From Turicibacter bilis (GTDB lineage Bacteria > Bacillota_I > Bacilli_A > MOL361 > Turicibacteraceae), in the NCBI RefSeq assembly GCF_024499055.1, contig NZ_CP071249.1, forward strand, positions 2,597,001 through 2,661,000: DNA of 64,000 nucleotides, read 5' to 3'. Position numbers and translations under genes: made by a program. Shown in pieces: positions 8,577-17,535 of this stretch (position 1 is the first letter of the stretch; the number at the start of each line of letters is the position of its first letter). Under the pieces are notes generated by a model. It searched no databases. It was given only the letters and a program-made list of their open reading frames with translations, and was not told the origin of the DNA.

Positions 8577-9980
8577 TTGGAAGGTTACTATTTAATGCCG
8601 CATCCTCCAATAATTGTTCCCAATATAGGTAAAGGAGAAGAATTAAAGTTATATCAAACAAGTTTAGCTTGTTATGATATTGCACAAGAAATTGCAACTA
8701 AAGAACCTGAGACAATTATCATTGTAACTCCGCATGGACCGATGTTTTCAGATGCTATTTCCATTTCCGATGGAGAGGATATTAGTGGTGATTTTAGACG
8801 ATTTCAATGTTTTGATATAAAGGTGGATGTAAAGCTTGATATGGAATTTAATGAGGTTTTACTTAAACTATCCCAAGATGAACAAGTTCCTGTTGTCTCT
8901 GTTGATCGAGAATTATTACGAGCCTATGGACGTCCCTTTGAACTGGATCATGGAACATTGGTTCCTTTATATTTTGTGAATAAATATTATCAAAATTATA
9001 AATTAGTTCATATTACTTATGCTCCTTTAAGTGATCGAATGCTTTATAAATTTGGGATGCTTCTTCAACAAGTAGCTCAAAACCTTAATCGTAAATCGAT
9101 ACTGATTGCAAGTGGAGATTTATCTCATAAGTTAAGTACAAGTGGACCTTATGCTTATTCTCCGTACGGAGAACAATTTGATCGTCAGTTTTTAGCTAAG
9201 CTTTCATCCTCTCAACCATTAGATATTTTTGAGTTAGATTGTGAAATGATTGAAGAGGCTGCAGAGTGCGGTTTAAGATCGACGAAAATATTAATGGGAG
9301 CACTAGATGGAAAAGAGATAAAAGGAGAAGTGCTCGCTTATCAAAGTCCATTTGGTGTCGGCTATGGAGTGGTTAAATTTAACGAAGTCGGTGTTGGAAC
9401 CAAAGCACTAAAATATATTGGACGGAGGGAGCAAGGTATGACAGAAGTGTTACCGAAAGGAAGTAATCCGTATGTCCGATTAGCTAGAAAATGTTTAGAG
9501 GATTATTTCACACAAACTAAGACAATGATTGCGAAGGAAGAATTACCAGAAATTATGGTGGCTCATCGTCACGGCGTCTTTGTCTCCTTAAAGAAAGACG
9601 GACAATTACGTGGATGCATTGGAACCATCTTTCCAACAACGGATTGTGTTGCATCAGAAATTATTAGAAATGCGATTGCAGCAGCTACGGAAGATCCGCG
9701 ATTTATTCCTGTTCGATTTGAAGAATTAAAACAGATTCAAATCTCCGTAGATGTCCTTATGACACCAACATCAGCAAGTATTGAGGAACTCGACCCAAAA
9801 CGTTATGGTGTGATTGTAAGTAAAGGCATGCGTAAAGGGGTACTTTTACCTAATTTAGAAGGAGTCGAATCGGTAGATGATCAATTAGCGATTGTTTGTC
9901 AAAAAGCTGGCATTAATCCCGATGGAGATTTTGATATTGAAAAATTTGAAGTGATTCGTTATAAAGAAGGTGAGCGATAG
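8577..9980 (+). CDS. AmmeMemoRadiSam fusion: Memo-like plus AMMECR1 domains
   Basis: A 467-residue two-domain protein. Residues 1 to about 265 are Memo/class III extradiol-dioxygenase-like (PHPPIIVPNIGKGEE, VTPHGPMF, ASGDLSHKL). Residues about 285-460 are an AMMECR1 domain with the hallmark LRGCIG. Such proteins occur with the radical SAM enzyme encoded directly downstream; the biochemical product is not established. The start is TTG at 8577, placed after GAGGTGGAG; no in-frame ATG precedes the conserved region except an internal Met at residue 7. The stop overlaps the next start by one base. Confidence 0.9.
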   Translation: MEGYYLMPHPPIIVPNIGKGEELKLYQTSLACYDIAQEIATKEPETIIIVTPHGPMFSDAISISDGEDISGDFRRFQCFDIKVDVKLDMEFNEVLLKLSQDEQVPVVSVDRELLRAYGRPFELDHGTLVPLYFVNKYYQNYKLVHITYAPLSDRMLYKFGMLLQQVAQNLNRKSILIASGDLSHKLSTSGPYAYSPYGEQFDRQFLAKLSSSQPLDIFELDCEMIEEAAECGLRSTKILMGALDGKEIKGEVLAYQSPFGVGYGVVKFNEVGVGTKALKYIGRREQGMTEVLPKGSNPYVRLARKCLEDYFTQTKTMIAKEELPEIMVAHRHGVFVSLKKDGQLRGCIGTIFPTTDCVASEIIRNAIAAATEDPRFIPVRFEELKQIQISVDVLMTPTSASIEELDPKRYGVIVSKGMRKGVLLPNLEGVESVDDQLAIVCQKAGINPDGDFDIEKFEVIRYKEGER

Positions 9981-10966
9981 TGGATTATCCCGTTCCGTTT
10001 TTTGAACGAAAACAAGATCGTATTCAATGTTTAATATGTCCACATAAATGTCTGATTTCAGAAGGAAAAACAGGAATATGCCGAGTTCGAACTGTACAAA
10101 ATAATCAGCTAATGGTTATCAACTATGGCGAAGTTACCTCAGCAGCAGTTGATCCCATTGAGAAAAAGCCACTGTATCACTTTAAACCAGGAAAAAATAT
10201 TTTATCACTTGGGAGTTTTGGTTGTAATATGACTTGTAGTTTTTGTCAGAACTATGAGATTTCTCAACATCGTCCTAAAACAGACACACTATCGATTGAT
10301 GAATTAAGCGAGGTCTTAGCTTCGGTTGAGAATAATGCAGGAATAGCTTACACGTATAATGAGCCGCTAATGTGGTATGAATACGTTTATGATACGGCAA
10401 AAGAGTTAAAGCGTCGTAATCCTGACACGAGTGTTGTTATTGTCACAAATGGTTACATTAATAAAGAACCTTTAATGAAATTATTACCCTATGTTGATGC
10501 AATGAATATTGATTTAAAGGGGTACTCAAATCGTTACTATCAAAAGATTTGCGGCGCTCAACTAGATCCAGTTCTAGAGACGATTAGACGTGCTAATGAC
10601 TATATTCATATTGAAATTACCACGTTATTAGTCACAGATGAATTTGATGCTTTAGAAGAAGTAGAACAAATTGCCCAGTTTTTAGCGTCCATTAATCCAG
10701 ATATCCCGCTACATTTAAGTCGTTATTTCCCCCGTTATAAAATGAAAAATGAAGCTACAAATGTTGATATCATGGCTCAAGCTGTGGCGGTTGCTAAGAA
10801 ATATCTAAATTATGTCTATATCGGCAACGTTGCGGGTGCTGATACGAACACTTATTGTCCGAATTGTCATGAACGTTTAATTGAACGACATCAATATGAG
10901 ACACGTTGTTTAATTCATGAGTCAAAATGCCCAACTTGTCACATACCAATTCCCATTAAGCTATGA
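9980..10966 (+). CDS. AmmeMemoRadiSam system radical SAM enzyme
   Basis: Radical SAM protein of 328 residues. The cluster motif is CNMTCSFC (CxxxCxxC, about residues 80-87), preceded by an N-terminal CLICPHKC...GICRVR segment typical of the PflA-like branch. C-terminal CPNC and CPTC pairs suggest another metal site. It begins with GTG at 9980 overlapping the TAG of the Memo-AMMECR1 gene by one base, indicating translational coupling. The modified substrate is unknown. Confidence 0.9.
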   Translation: MDYPVPFFERKQDRIQCLICPHKCLISEGKTGICRVRTVQNNQLMVINYGEVTSAAVDPIEKKPLYHFKPGKNILSLGSFGCNMTCSFCQNYEISQHRPKTDTLSIDELSEVLASVENNAGIAYTYNEPLMWYEYVYDTAKELKRRNPDTSVVIVTNGYINKEPLMKLLPYVDAMNIDLKGYSNRYYQKICGAQLDPVLETIRRANDYIHIEITTLLVTDEFDALEEVEQIAQFLASINPDIPLHLSRYFPRYKMKNEATNVDIMAQAVAVAKKYLNYVYIGNVAGADTNTYCPNCHERLIERHQYETRCLIHESKCPTCHIPIPIKL

Positions 10967-11043
10967 TGTTAAAAGCAATGCATGAAATTTGACTTTAATT
11001 AAGAGTCCATGTACAATATCTCCTGTTGAAAAAGAGGAGATGA

Positions 11044-11466
11044 ATGATAATGAAAAAAATATCAAATACGGCATTTGTTTATACAATTGTTGCATTAGTA
11101 GCGGGTGTGGTGTATCGAGAGTATACGAAAGTTGTTGGTTTCTCAGGTAAAACGAATTTATCGTTATTACACACTCATTTATTTACTTTAGGTATGTTAT
11201 TTTTTTTAGTTGTGTTAGCATTAGAAGCAACATTAAAGTTAAGTGAACAAAAAATCTTTAATGGATTCTTTATGACTTATAATGTTGGTTTAATTTTAAC
11301 ATCACTAATGATGGCAGTTCGTGGATTTTTACAAATTCAAGGTGCTGAACTTTCTAAAGCAGTTGATGCCTCAGTTTCAGGAGTATCTGGTGTCGGTCAT
11401 ATTTTACTAGGAGTAGGACTTATCCTATTCTTTATGAATCTTAGACGTACGATTGCAACAAAATAA
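11044..11466 (+). CDS. DUF2871-like four-helix membrane protein
   Basis: A 140-residue integral membrane protein with about four hydrophobic helices (near residues 8-25, 42-65, 75-95, 115-133). Conserved-looking polar residues inside it include the HTHLFTLGM motif. It resembles the DUF2871 family, whose function is not known. Two start codons are possible: ATG at 11044 and ATG at 11050, both after AGAGGAG; the second has a more usual 10-base spacing. Confidence 0.7.
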   Translation: MIMKKISNTAFVYTIVALVAGVVYREYTKVVGFSGKTNLSLLHTHLFTLGMLFFLVVLALEATLKLSEQKIFNGFFMTYNVGLILTSLMMAVRGFLQIQGAELSKAVDASVSGVSGVGHILLGVGLILFFMNLRRTIATK

Positions 11467-11469
11467 TCA

Positions 11470-11508
11470 AAAGACGTATTGAGTGATGAGGCTCAATACG
11501 TCTTTTTT
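11470..11508. terminator. Bidirectional terminator
   Basis: AAAGACGTATTGAG (11470-11483) pairs perfectly with CTCAATACGTCTTT (11492-11505), followed by TTT. It lies between convergent genes and overlaps the stop of the minus-strand operon. Confidence 0.85.
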
Positions 11509-12565
11509 AGATTGAAATCATAGATTTTGATGGGGGAGTTGTCGATTGCTCTTTTGTTAAAAGGAGATGAACAATCAATGAGATAATTCCACTAATAATT
11601 AAAAAGGCATAAAAACTAATTCCACGACATAACAACATTGCTGGGACGATAAGGTTACTTGCAAAGAATAGTTTGAAAGCACTCATAAATGCATTTTCTG
11701 AAGCACCAACTGCCCCAGGAAGTGGGATGGATGAAACAGCTAATGAGACTAATGACTGAAGCGAGATGATTTGTAATAAAGTAAAGTCGTTAAGATGGAA
11801 TGCTTTATAAACAAAATAGGGCACTAGATAAGTAGAAGTTAATTGAATGGTTGTTGTACAAACGACACGCAGTAATAAAAGAGGTCGTGTTTTAAGGTAA
11901 TCTGCTCCTATCGTATACTCTTTTACTAGTGATTCTAGTTTAGATTGTGTCGCGGTTACATCTTTTATGATTCGAATAGCGCCTAACCATTTAGTAACTA
12001 AGTAGATTAATTGATAGATAAATTTTTTTGAAAACATCGCTAATAAAATACCAATCGTTAATAAAAGGTTAATTGTTACACTAAACATTAAGAAGTATTG
12101 AATTCCATGAAGATTAGTCATAATAAATTCATGGTTCAGAAGGAACATAATTCCAGCGTATGCCATCATGACCATTTGATAGACAACGGTAATAATTAAT
12201 AAATTTAAGGAAGAATAAGAAAGATTGATGTTAGCTTTGTTCATATAAAACATTTGAGCGGGTTGCCCACCAGAGGAAGAGGGAGTAATTGAACTAAAAT
12301 AGAAACCGATAAATGCAAATCCTAGACATTTTATGTAGGAAATCTTTTGTCCGAGGGCACGCATAATTGAGAATGTATTCATGGCTTCACACCCAACGAA
12401 GATAAACATCATACAAAGGCCTAATATAATATAGAATAAATTAACATCTTTTAATGTTTGAAGTAACGTAGGTAAAGATTGATCTTTAAAAATAAAATAG
12501 CTTGTAATTATGATTAGAGAAATCATAAATAAAAGGCTTACTGATGATTTTAGCTTATTATTCAT
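11507..12565 (-). CDS. Lysylphosphatidylglycerol synthase TM / flippase-like protein
   Basis: A 352-residue polytopic membrane protein with about eight hydrophobic segments. The motif SSITPSSSGGQPAQ (about residues 92-105) and the later SSIPLPGAVGASE match the UPF0104/MprF-flippase-like family. It lacks the soluble aminoacyl-transferase domain of full MprF. It is the last gene of a three-gene operon with a lipid glycosyltransferase and a polysaccharide deacetylase, so transfer of a glycolipid across the membrane is a reasonable but unproven role. Its start meets the stop of the deacetylase gene. Confidence 0.8.
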   Translation of the reverse strand: MNNKLKSSVSLLFMISLIIITSYFIFKDQSLPTLLQTLKDVNLFYIILGLCMMFIFVGCEAMNTFSIMRALGQKISYIKCLGFAFIGFYFSSITPSSSGGQPAQMFYMNKANINLSYSSLNLLIITVVYQMVMMAYAGIMFLLNHEFIMTNLHGIQYFLMFSVTINLLLTIGILLAMFSKKFIYQLIYLVTKWLGAIRIIKDVTATQSKLESLVKEYTIGADYLKTRPLLLLRVVCTTTIQLTSTYLVPYFVYKAFHLNDFTLLQIISLQSLVSLAVSSIPLPGAVGASENAFMSAFKLFFASNLIVPAMLLCRGISFYAFLIISGIISLIVHLLLTKEQSTTPPSKSMISI

Positions 12566-13251
12566 TACTGGCTCCTTTCTAGAGAAATGAATTTCAATCC
12601 TTTTATTTTTAATTGTGGGATGGCTAGTTCTAAGGCACCGATTGTATTTAAAGGGGCCCCGTAATCAGCGCCGCAATCATGACTAGAATCATGTAAACAG
12701 ATTATTGAATTTGAATGACACTGTTTAATCAATCGTTCTTTTAAGAGAGATTTAGATTGATTTTTCCAGTCTTGAATCATGACATTCCAAAGACAAAGTT
12801 TTAATTGATGTTTTTTCATGAAGTGATAAGTAAATAAATTCATATGTCCCCAGGGTGGACGATAAAGGTGACACGTTACATTTAATTGATTCATAATGTC
12901 GAGGCTTTGTTGAAAGTCTTTTTTTGTATAGAAATAACTATGTAAACATGCATTTTTATGTTCGAGTGAATGAAGACCGATTTCATGTCCTTCATCCATC
13001 ATACGTTTGATGAGATGAGGATATTTTTTAGCGTTCTTTGCAACAACAAAAAAGATAGCTTTTATATCGTGTTTGTTTAGGAGATCGAGAAGCTTCTCAG
13101 TATAGATTTCATCAGGTCCATCATCAAAGGTGAGAAGTATTCCTTGTTGTTGAGTATCGGTGATTGCATTTGAATTAAAGTGTTTATGGTAATAGGTTGG
13201 TAAAATTGAGTGGATGATAAACACACTTAGTGGTAATAATAAAAAAATCAT
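12565..13251 (-). CDS. Polysaccharide deacetylase family protein
   Basis: A NodB-type carbohydrate esterase (CE4-like) of 228 residues. Catalytic motifs are visible: TFDDGPD (metal-binding Asp), HSLEH (HSxxH), RPPWG, and CLHDS near the end. A hydrophobic N-terminus (residues 1-15) is a signal anchor, so the enzyme probably faces outside. It would remove N- or O-acetyl groups from a cell-surface glycan. It sits five bases downstream of the glycosyltransferase gene. Confidence 0.85.
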   Translation of the reverse strand: MIFLLLPLSVFIIHSILPTYYHKHFNSNAITDTQQQGILLTFDDGPDEIYTEKLLDLLNKHDIKAIFFVVAKNAKKYPHLIKRMMDEGHEIGLHSLEHKNACLHSYFYTKKDFQQSLDIMNQLNVTCHLYRPPWGHMNLFTYHFMKKHQLKLCLWNVMIQDWKNQSKSLLKERLIKQCHSNSIICLHDSSHDCGADYGAPLNTIGALELAIPQLKIKGLKFISLERSQ

Positions 13252-13256
13252 TAGTG

Positions 13257-14351
13257 TTAGGCTCCCAACTGACAGTTTTGATAAGACAGGATAATGGTAT
13301 CAAGTGTCGCATGATTGAGCTGCTGCTTAAGTGACTTCATATTTTGTCTCATTTCGTAGAGGTTCGTTTCATCATTTAAAATTTGAGAGAGATAGTGAAT
13401 ATTTATCAGTTGCTGTTTTGATATAATTCGACCGAGTCGATGGTAATTAATGAATTGAGCATTTTTCATTTCTTGTTGTAAAAAAGGTTCGATAATTAAC
13501 ATCGGTAGTTCGGAATGAATCGCTTCAAATATAGTGATTCCCCCTGGTTTAGAGATGATTAAATCAGCTTGTTGCATGTAGTTATAGACTTGATTAGTAA
13601 AACCAATGACATCGATGTTTTCATATTTTCCATGTAATTTCTGAAAAAGTTTTTTATTCCCTCCTGTAATCAGCGTTGTTTTTATATTTTTTAAGTTATT
13701 TAACTCTTTATAGAACTTTTTTGATTTTGGTAATAAACCTAGACCACCACCCATGATTAAAAGGTGTTTATTTTCTTGATGTAACTGAGGTAATACATGA
13801 TGGGATTTAAAGGCTAATTTGACTGGAATTCCAATTACATGAAGTTTATTTCGAGGAATTCCTTTTTCGATTAATTCTGACTGAAGAGAAGGACTTCCTA
13901 CTAAGTAACAGTCTGTTTGATCATTAATCCATTCTGAATGACTACTAATATCTGTAATACAAGTAATCAGTGGAATTTGACAACTAGATTTAGTTTTATA
14001 ATGAGAAACTAACTGAGAACAATAAGGAATGGTTGAAATAATCACTGTTGGTTTTGTAATTAAAAGTAATTGTTGTAGTGATTTATAGAAGTAATCGCCT
14101 AATATAGGTTTTGAAGTTTCGTTGCCATTTTCTGTATAGTTATAAAATATATTATAGCATATAGATGCTCGATTGATAAGGAGACTAAAGCTTCGGTAAA
14201 TGAGTTTTGAGATATGTGGCAGTGTATAGTCGAATATATCGACAATCGTAACATCTGAATTTTCAATGGTAGATTTAAGTTGTTCCTCTATTGAATAGGA
14301 TGCTGAGTAATGCCCCATTCCAAATTTCCCTGTTAAAATTAGAACTTTCAT
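13257..14351 (-). CDS. MGDG-synthase-type diacylglycerol glycosyltransferase (UgtP-like)
   Basis: A 364-residue glycosyltransferase with the N-terminal MGDG-synthase signature (TGKFGMGHYSAS, about 7-18) and the C-terminal GT28-like nucleotide-sugar site (LIMGGGLGLLPKS, then ISKPGGITIFEA). Relatives transfer glucose or galactose from UDP-sugar to diacylglycerol to make membrane glycolipids. First gene of the envelope operon, with an AGGAGG site before ATG at 14351. The sugar donor cannot be decided from sequence. Confidence 0.85.
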   Translation of the reverse strand: MKVLILTGKFGMGHYSASYSIEEQLKSTIENSDVTIVDIFDYTLPHISKLIYRSFSLLINRASICYNIFYNYTENGNETSKPILGDYFYKSLQQLLLITKPTVIISTIPYCSQLVSHYKTKSSCQIPLITCITDISSHSEWINDQTDCYLVGSPSLQSELIEKGIPRNKLHVIGIPVKLAFKSHHVLPQLHQENKHLLIMGGGLGLLPKSKKFYKELNNLKNIKTTLITGGNKKLFQKLHGKYENIDVIGFTNQVYNYMQQADLIISKPGGITIFEAIHSELPMLIIEPFLQQEMKNAQFINYHRLGRIISKQQLINIHYLSQILNDETNLYEMRQNMKSLKQQLNHATLDTIILSYQNCQLGA

Positions 14352-14633
14352 ATTATTTCCTCCTGTTTCCTATAGGTTTATTATAGAAATTAAATCTTTA
14401 GATTTGTTCTATAAAAATCTTAAGATTTTTTAAAGATTCTCTGAATAATACGTTAAGAAAATAATGGTATTTTAACTAACAAGGGAGTGTAAGTTTAAAC
14501 AATAACTGTTTTCTTACCCTGAATAATGAATATATTTGGATTAGGAGTATAACCGTGTCGATTAGGATAAATTAACATAATGTAGTAACAGCTAGAGTTT
14601 AGGAAAAATTATGGATCAGAAAAGGGGATTTAG

Positions 14634-15860
14634 ATGATGAATCAAGTAGAAAATTATTTTGAACGAGTGGCAAATGATATTAAAGAAAAAGCGCCATTAT
14701 ATTTGAAGATGAGTCATCAAATTCATGAAAAACCTGAATTAGGCAATGAGGAACAATTTGCGTGTCAATTACTGACTAATTTATTAAAAGAGGAAGGATT
14801 TGAGGTTGAGATTGATATTGCTACCCATCCAACAGGTTTTATTGCGCGTAAGAAAAGTCAGAAGGAAGGACCCTCAATTGGAATACTCGTTGAATATGAT
14901 GCATTAAGAGGCTTAGGGCATGCGTGTGGTCATAATATTATTGCTATGATGAGTATAGGTGCGTCTTTAGCTATTTCTTCAGTCCTTGATGAGTTAGGTG
15001 GAAAGGTAGTTGTTTACGGAACACCTGCTGAAGAGGGAGGACCACACGGGAATGCAAAGGAGAGTTATGTACAAGAGCATCTATTTGATGAAGTTGATGT
15101 CTGTATGATGATTCATCCGTTTCATACAACAGCCCCTACTCAACCAACCCTTGCGATTGTTAAACCTGAATTTGAGTTTTTTGGTCGTCCTTCTCACGCG
15201 GGAGCAGCACCTGAAAAAGGGATTAATGCCTTAGATGCTATGCTTCTATTTTATAGTGGGATTAATGCCATGCGGCAGCAAATGCCACCAAGGGTTTTAA
15301 TTCATGGAATTATTACAAATGGTGGTGAGGCGCCAAATATTATACCTGCATATACGAAAGCTAGCTTTTATATTCGAGCTCCTAAATCTGATTTATGTGA
15401 TATTTATAAAGAAAAAATTTTAAAAATTGGTCAAGGTGCTGCATTAGCAACAGGATGTAGGTTTAAATATGATGATTCACTTAACCGAGTGAGGGAAATG
15501 TTCATTATCCCAAGTTTCGAAAATCTTTTTATTGAGGAAGCCAATCGATTAGGGTTAGAGGTTAAAACGAAAGATTGTAAAAGCATTGGTTCAACCGATG
15601 CAGGAAATGTGAGCCAGGTGGTTCCAACGATTCATCCAACGATTAAAATTTGTAATGATTCTATTACGATTCATACGGAGGAATTTAAACAGGCAGCTAA
15701 ATCAGAAGCAGGTGATCAAGCTATTATTGATGGCGCAATCATTTTAGCGCGTATTGCAGTTCGCTTATTGACGGATGATGATTGTTTGAAAATGATTAAA
15801 GAAGAATTCCAAAAAATAAAAGAAGCTCATTTATCTGAAGTAATTGAAGAGAGGGGTTAA
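14634..15860 (+). CDS. M20 family amidohydrolase (AbgB/PM20D2-like), cysK-side paralogue
   Basis: Second M20 hydrolase in the window, 408 residues, clearly paralogous to the protein at 3142-4329. Shared segments include HQIHE(K/R)PE, EYDALRGLGHACGHN, YGTPAEEGG, MIHPF, GRPSHAG, and STDAGNVSQVVPTIHP. Metal ligands (His, Cys, Glu) are intact. It precedes cysteine synthase by 144 bases with a weak terminator between. The ~280-base upstream gap shows no S-box. Hydrolysis of an N-acyl or peptide conjugate of a sulfur amino acid is inferred from context only. Confidence 0.83.
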   Translation: MMNQVENYFERVANDIKEKAPLYLKMSHQIHEKPELGNEEQFACQLLTNLLKEEGFEVEIDIATHPTGFIARKKSQKEGPSIGILVEYDALRGLGHACGHNIIAMMSIGASLAISSVLDELGGKVVVYGTPAEEGGPHGNAKESYVQEHLFDEVDVCMMIHPFHTTAPTQPTLAIVKPEFEFFGRPSHAGAAPEKGINALDAMLLFYSGINAMRQQMPPRVLIHGIITNGGEAPNIIPAYTKASFYIRAPKSDLCDIYKEKILKIGQGAALATGCRFKYDDSLNRVREMFIIPSFENLFIEEANRLGLEVKTKDCKSIGSTDAGNVSQVVPTIHPTIKICNDSITIHTEEFKQAAKSEAGDQAIIDGAIILARIAVRLLTDDDCLKMIKEEFQKIKEAHLSEVIEERG

Positions 15861-15876
15861 AGAAGCCCTCTTTTTA
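15849..15876 (+). terminator. Probable terminator after the second M20 gene
   Basis: GAGGG and CCCTC form a short stem, extended by TT/AA across one mismatch, followed by TTTTTAT. The stem overlaps the stop codon. Confidence 0.55.
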
Positions 15877-16003
15877 TATGTTCTTCAACTAAGAGATACA
15901 TAAAGGGGCAAAAATATACATTAATGTATAATTTTTTAATGAACGGAAGAATATTTGAAGCGTACGAATAAATATAATGATTAATATAAAAGGAGGGGAA
16001 TAG

Positions 16004-16939
16004 ATGAGTTACATTGTGGATAGTTTAGTTGAACTAATCGGGAATACACCTTTATTGCGTTTAAACAAATATAGTCAGCAAGTAGGAGCAAAGGCAGAGT
16101 TAATTGCTAAGCTAGAGTATTTTAATCCAGCGGGAAGTGTAAAAGATCGAATTGCTTGTGCCATGATTAAAGCAGCTGAAAGCCAAGGGGTTTTAACGAA
16201 AGAATCGATGATTGTTGAACCGACGAGTGGAAATACGGGGATTGGCTTAGCCTTTGTTGCGGCAGCTAAAGGTTATCAATTAACGTTAGTGATGCCAGAC
16301 ACGATGAGTATCGAGCGTCGAAAGTTATTAAAAGCTCTTGGTGCCAACCTTGTTTTAACAGAAGGGGCGAAAGGGATGAAAGGTGCCATTGCTAAAGCTG
16401 AGGAACTTTGTCAAGAAATTCCGGGGGCGATAATGCTTCAGCAATTTGAGAACCCGGCTAATCCAGCTATTCATCGTTTGACGACAGCTGTTGAAATATG
16501 GAATGATACAGATGGATTAGTGGATATCTTTGTTGCTGGCGTTGGGACAGGTGGAACAATCACAGGAGTAGGAGAAGTATTAAAGGAATATAACCAAAAT
16601 GTGAAAGTAGTTGCAGTTGAACCAGCAACTTCACCCGTTTTATCAAAAGGGGTAGCCGGCCCTCATAAAATTCAAGGAATTGGTGCTGGATTTGTTCCGA
16701 ATGTTTTAAATTGCAATATTATTGATGAGATTATCTCTGTATCAAATGAAGATGCCTTTCAAACATCACGTCTATTAGCGGATGCAGAAGGTTTATTAGT
16801 GGGCATTTCTTCTGGAGCAGCGGTCTATGCTGCAACTGAGTTAGCTAAACGTGAAGAAAATGTAGGGAAACGAATTGTTGTGATTTGTCCAGATACAGGT
16901 GAACGCTATTTATCAACTGGATTATACAATGAAGACTAA
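16004..16939 (+). CDS. cysK: Cysteine synthase (O-acetylserine sulfhydrylase)
   Basis: PLP enzyme of 311 residues that makes L-cysteine from O-acetylserine and sulfide. The PLP lysine lies in NPAGSVKDR (about residues 41-49); the substrate loop is PTSGNTGIG and the phosphate loop [20 protein letters not shown] and the C-terminal [11 protein letters not shown] are typical of CysK rather than cystathionine beta-synthase. A strong AAAGGAGGGG site precedes ATG. A hairpin terminator closes the unit. Confidence 0.94.
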   Translation: MSYIVDSLVELIGNTPLLRLNKYSQQVGAKAELIAKLEYFNPAGSVKDRIACAMIKAAESQGVLTKESMIVEPTSGNTGIGLAFVAAAKGYQLTLVMPDTMSIERRKLLKALGANLVLTEGAKGMKGAIAKAEELCQEIPGAIMLQQFENPANPAIHRLTTAVEIWNDTDGLVDIFVAGVGTGGTITGVGEVLKEYNQNVKVVAVEPATSPVLSKGVAGPHKIQGIGAGFVPNVLNCNIIDEIISVSNEDAFQTSRLLADAEGLLVGISSGAAVYAATELAKREENVGKRIVVICPDTGERYLSTGLYNED

Positions 16940-16942
16940 TGA

Positions 16943-16978
16943 AAAGGTGAGCATTTTAGCTCACCTTTAGTATTTTTA
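16943..16978. terminator. Terminator between cysK and hsp20
   Basis: AAAGGTGAGC and GCTCACCTTT form a perfect 10-bp stem with a six-base loop between convergent genes. T-rich sequence follows after AG on the plus side. Confidence 0.7.
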
Positions 16979-17404
16979 TAAAATATTAATTAGTCGACGA
17001 TTGATGACCATTGATTCTTTTTTTGGAAGAACAATGGTAAGTGTATCATTAGTTAAGTTGGCTGTAATTTTATCGGCATCAACGTCGTATAGACTGAAGC
17101 TTTGTGAAAAAGAACTACTTTGGTAAGCTTGTCCTGTTTCTTCATTTGCTTGAACAACTTGTTTTACTGTTAGGATTAAATTTTGATTTTCAACAGCTAA
17201 CTGGATATTTTCCCGTTTTAAATTTGGAAGTGTCAACGTGAAAATATATTCTGTTCCTTGATCATTAAAGGTTGTATTATTCATTGGTGTAAAAGCAGAT
17301 TGAAAAGTGTTTAACATCATCGTTTCCATATGATTAAAAATATCAAAAAAATTAACGGGTGCTAATGATTCATTTTTTCCGCCAAAGGGTGTTAAATTTG
17401 ACAT
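16976..17404 (-). CDS. Small heat-shock protein, Hsp20/alpha-crystallin family
   Basis: A 142-residue ATP-independent chaperone. The alpha-crystallin domain spans about residues 45-135 (YIFTLTLPNLKRENIQLAVE, then LTNDTLTIVLPK), and the C-terminal anchoring tail contains INRRLINIL, an I-x-I/L-type ending. Its N-terminus is typical (FDIFNHMETMM). GGAGGAGAT precedes the start. I saw no CIRCE inverted repeat upstream, so regulation is not evident. Confidence 0.88.
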   Translation of the reverse strand: MSNLTPFGGKNESLAPVNFFDIFNHMETMMLNTFQSAFTPMNNTTFNDQGTEYIFTLTLPNLKRENIQLAVENQNLILTVKQVVQANEETGQAYQSSSFSQSFSLYDVDADKITANLTNDTLTIVLPKKESMVINRRLINIL

Positions 17405-17535
17405 CCTATCTCCTCCTTATCTGAGATAAAAGTTATACAACATATCATATGCGATTGTCATATTTGAGTGTCTATTTTGGAGAGATTGCATGAATGAAAT
17501 GGGTATGATAAACTGATAATGAGAGGTGTGATACA

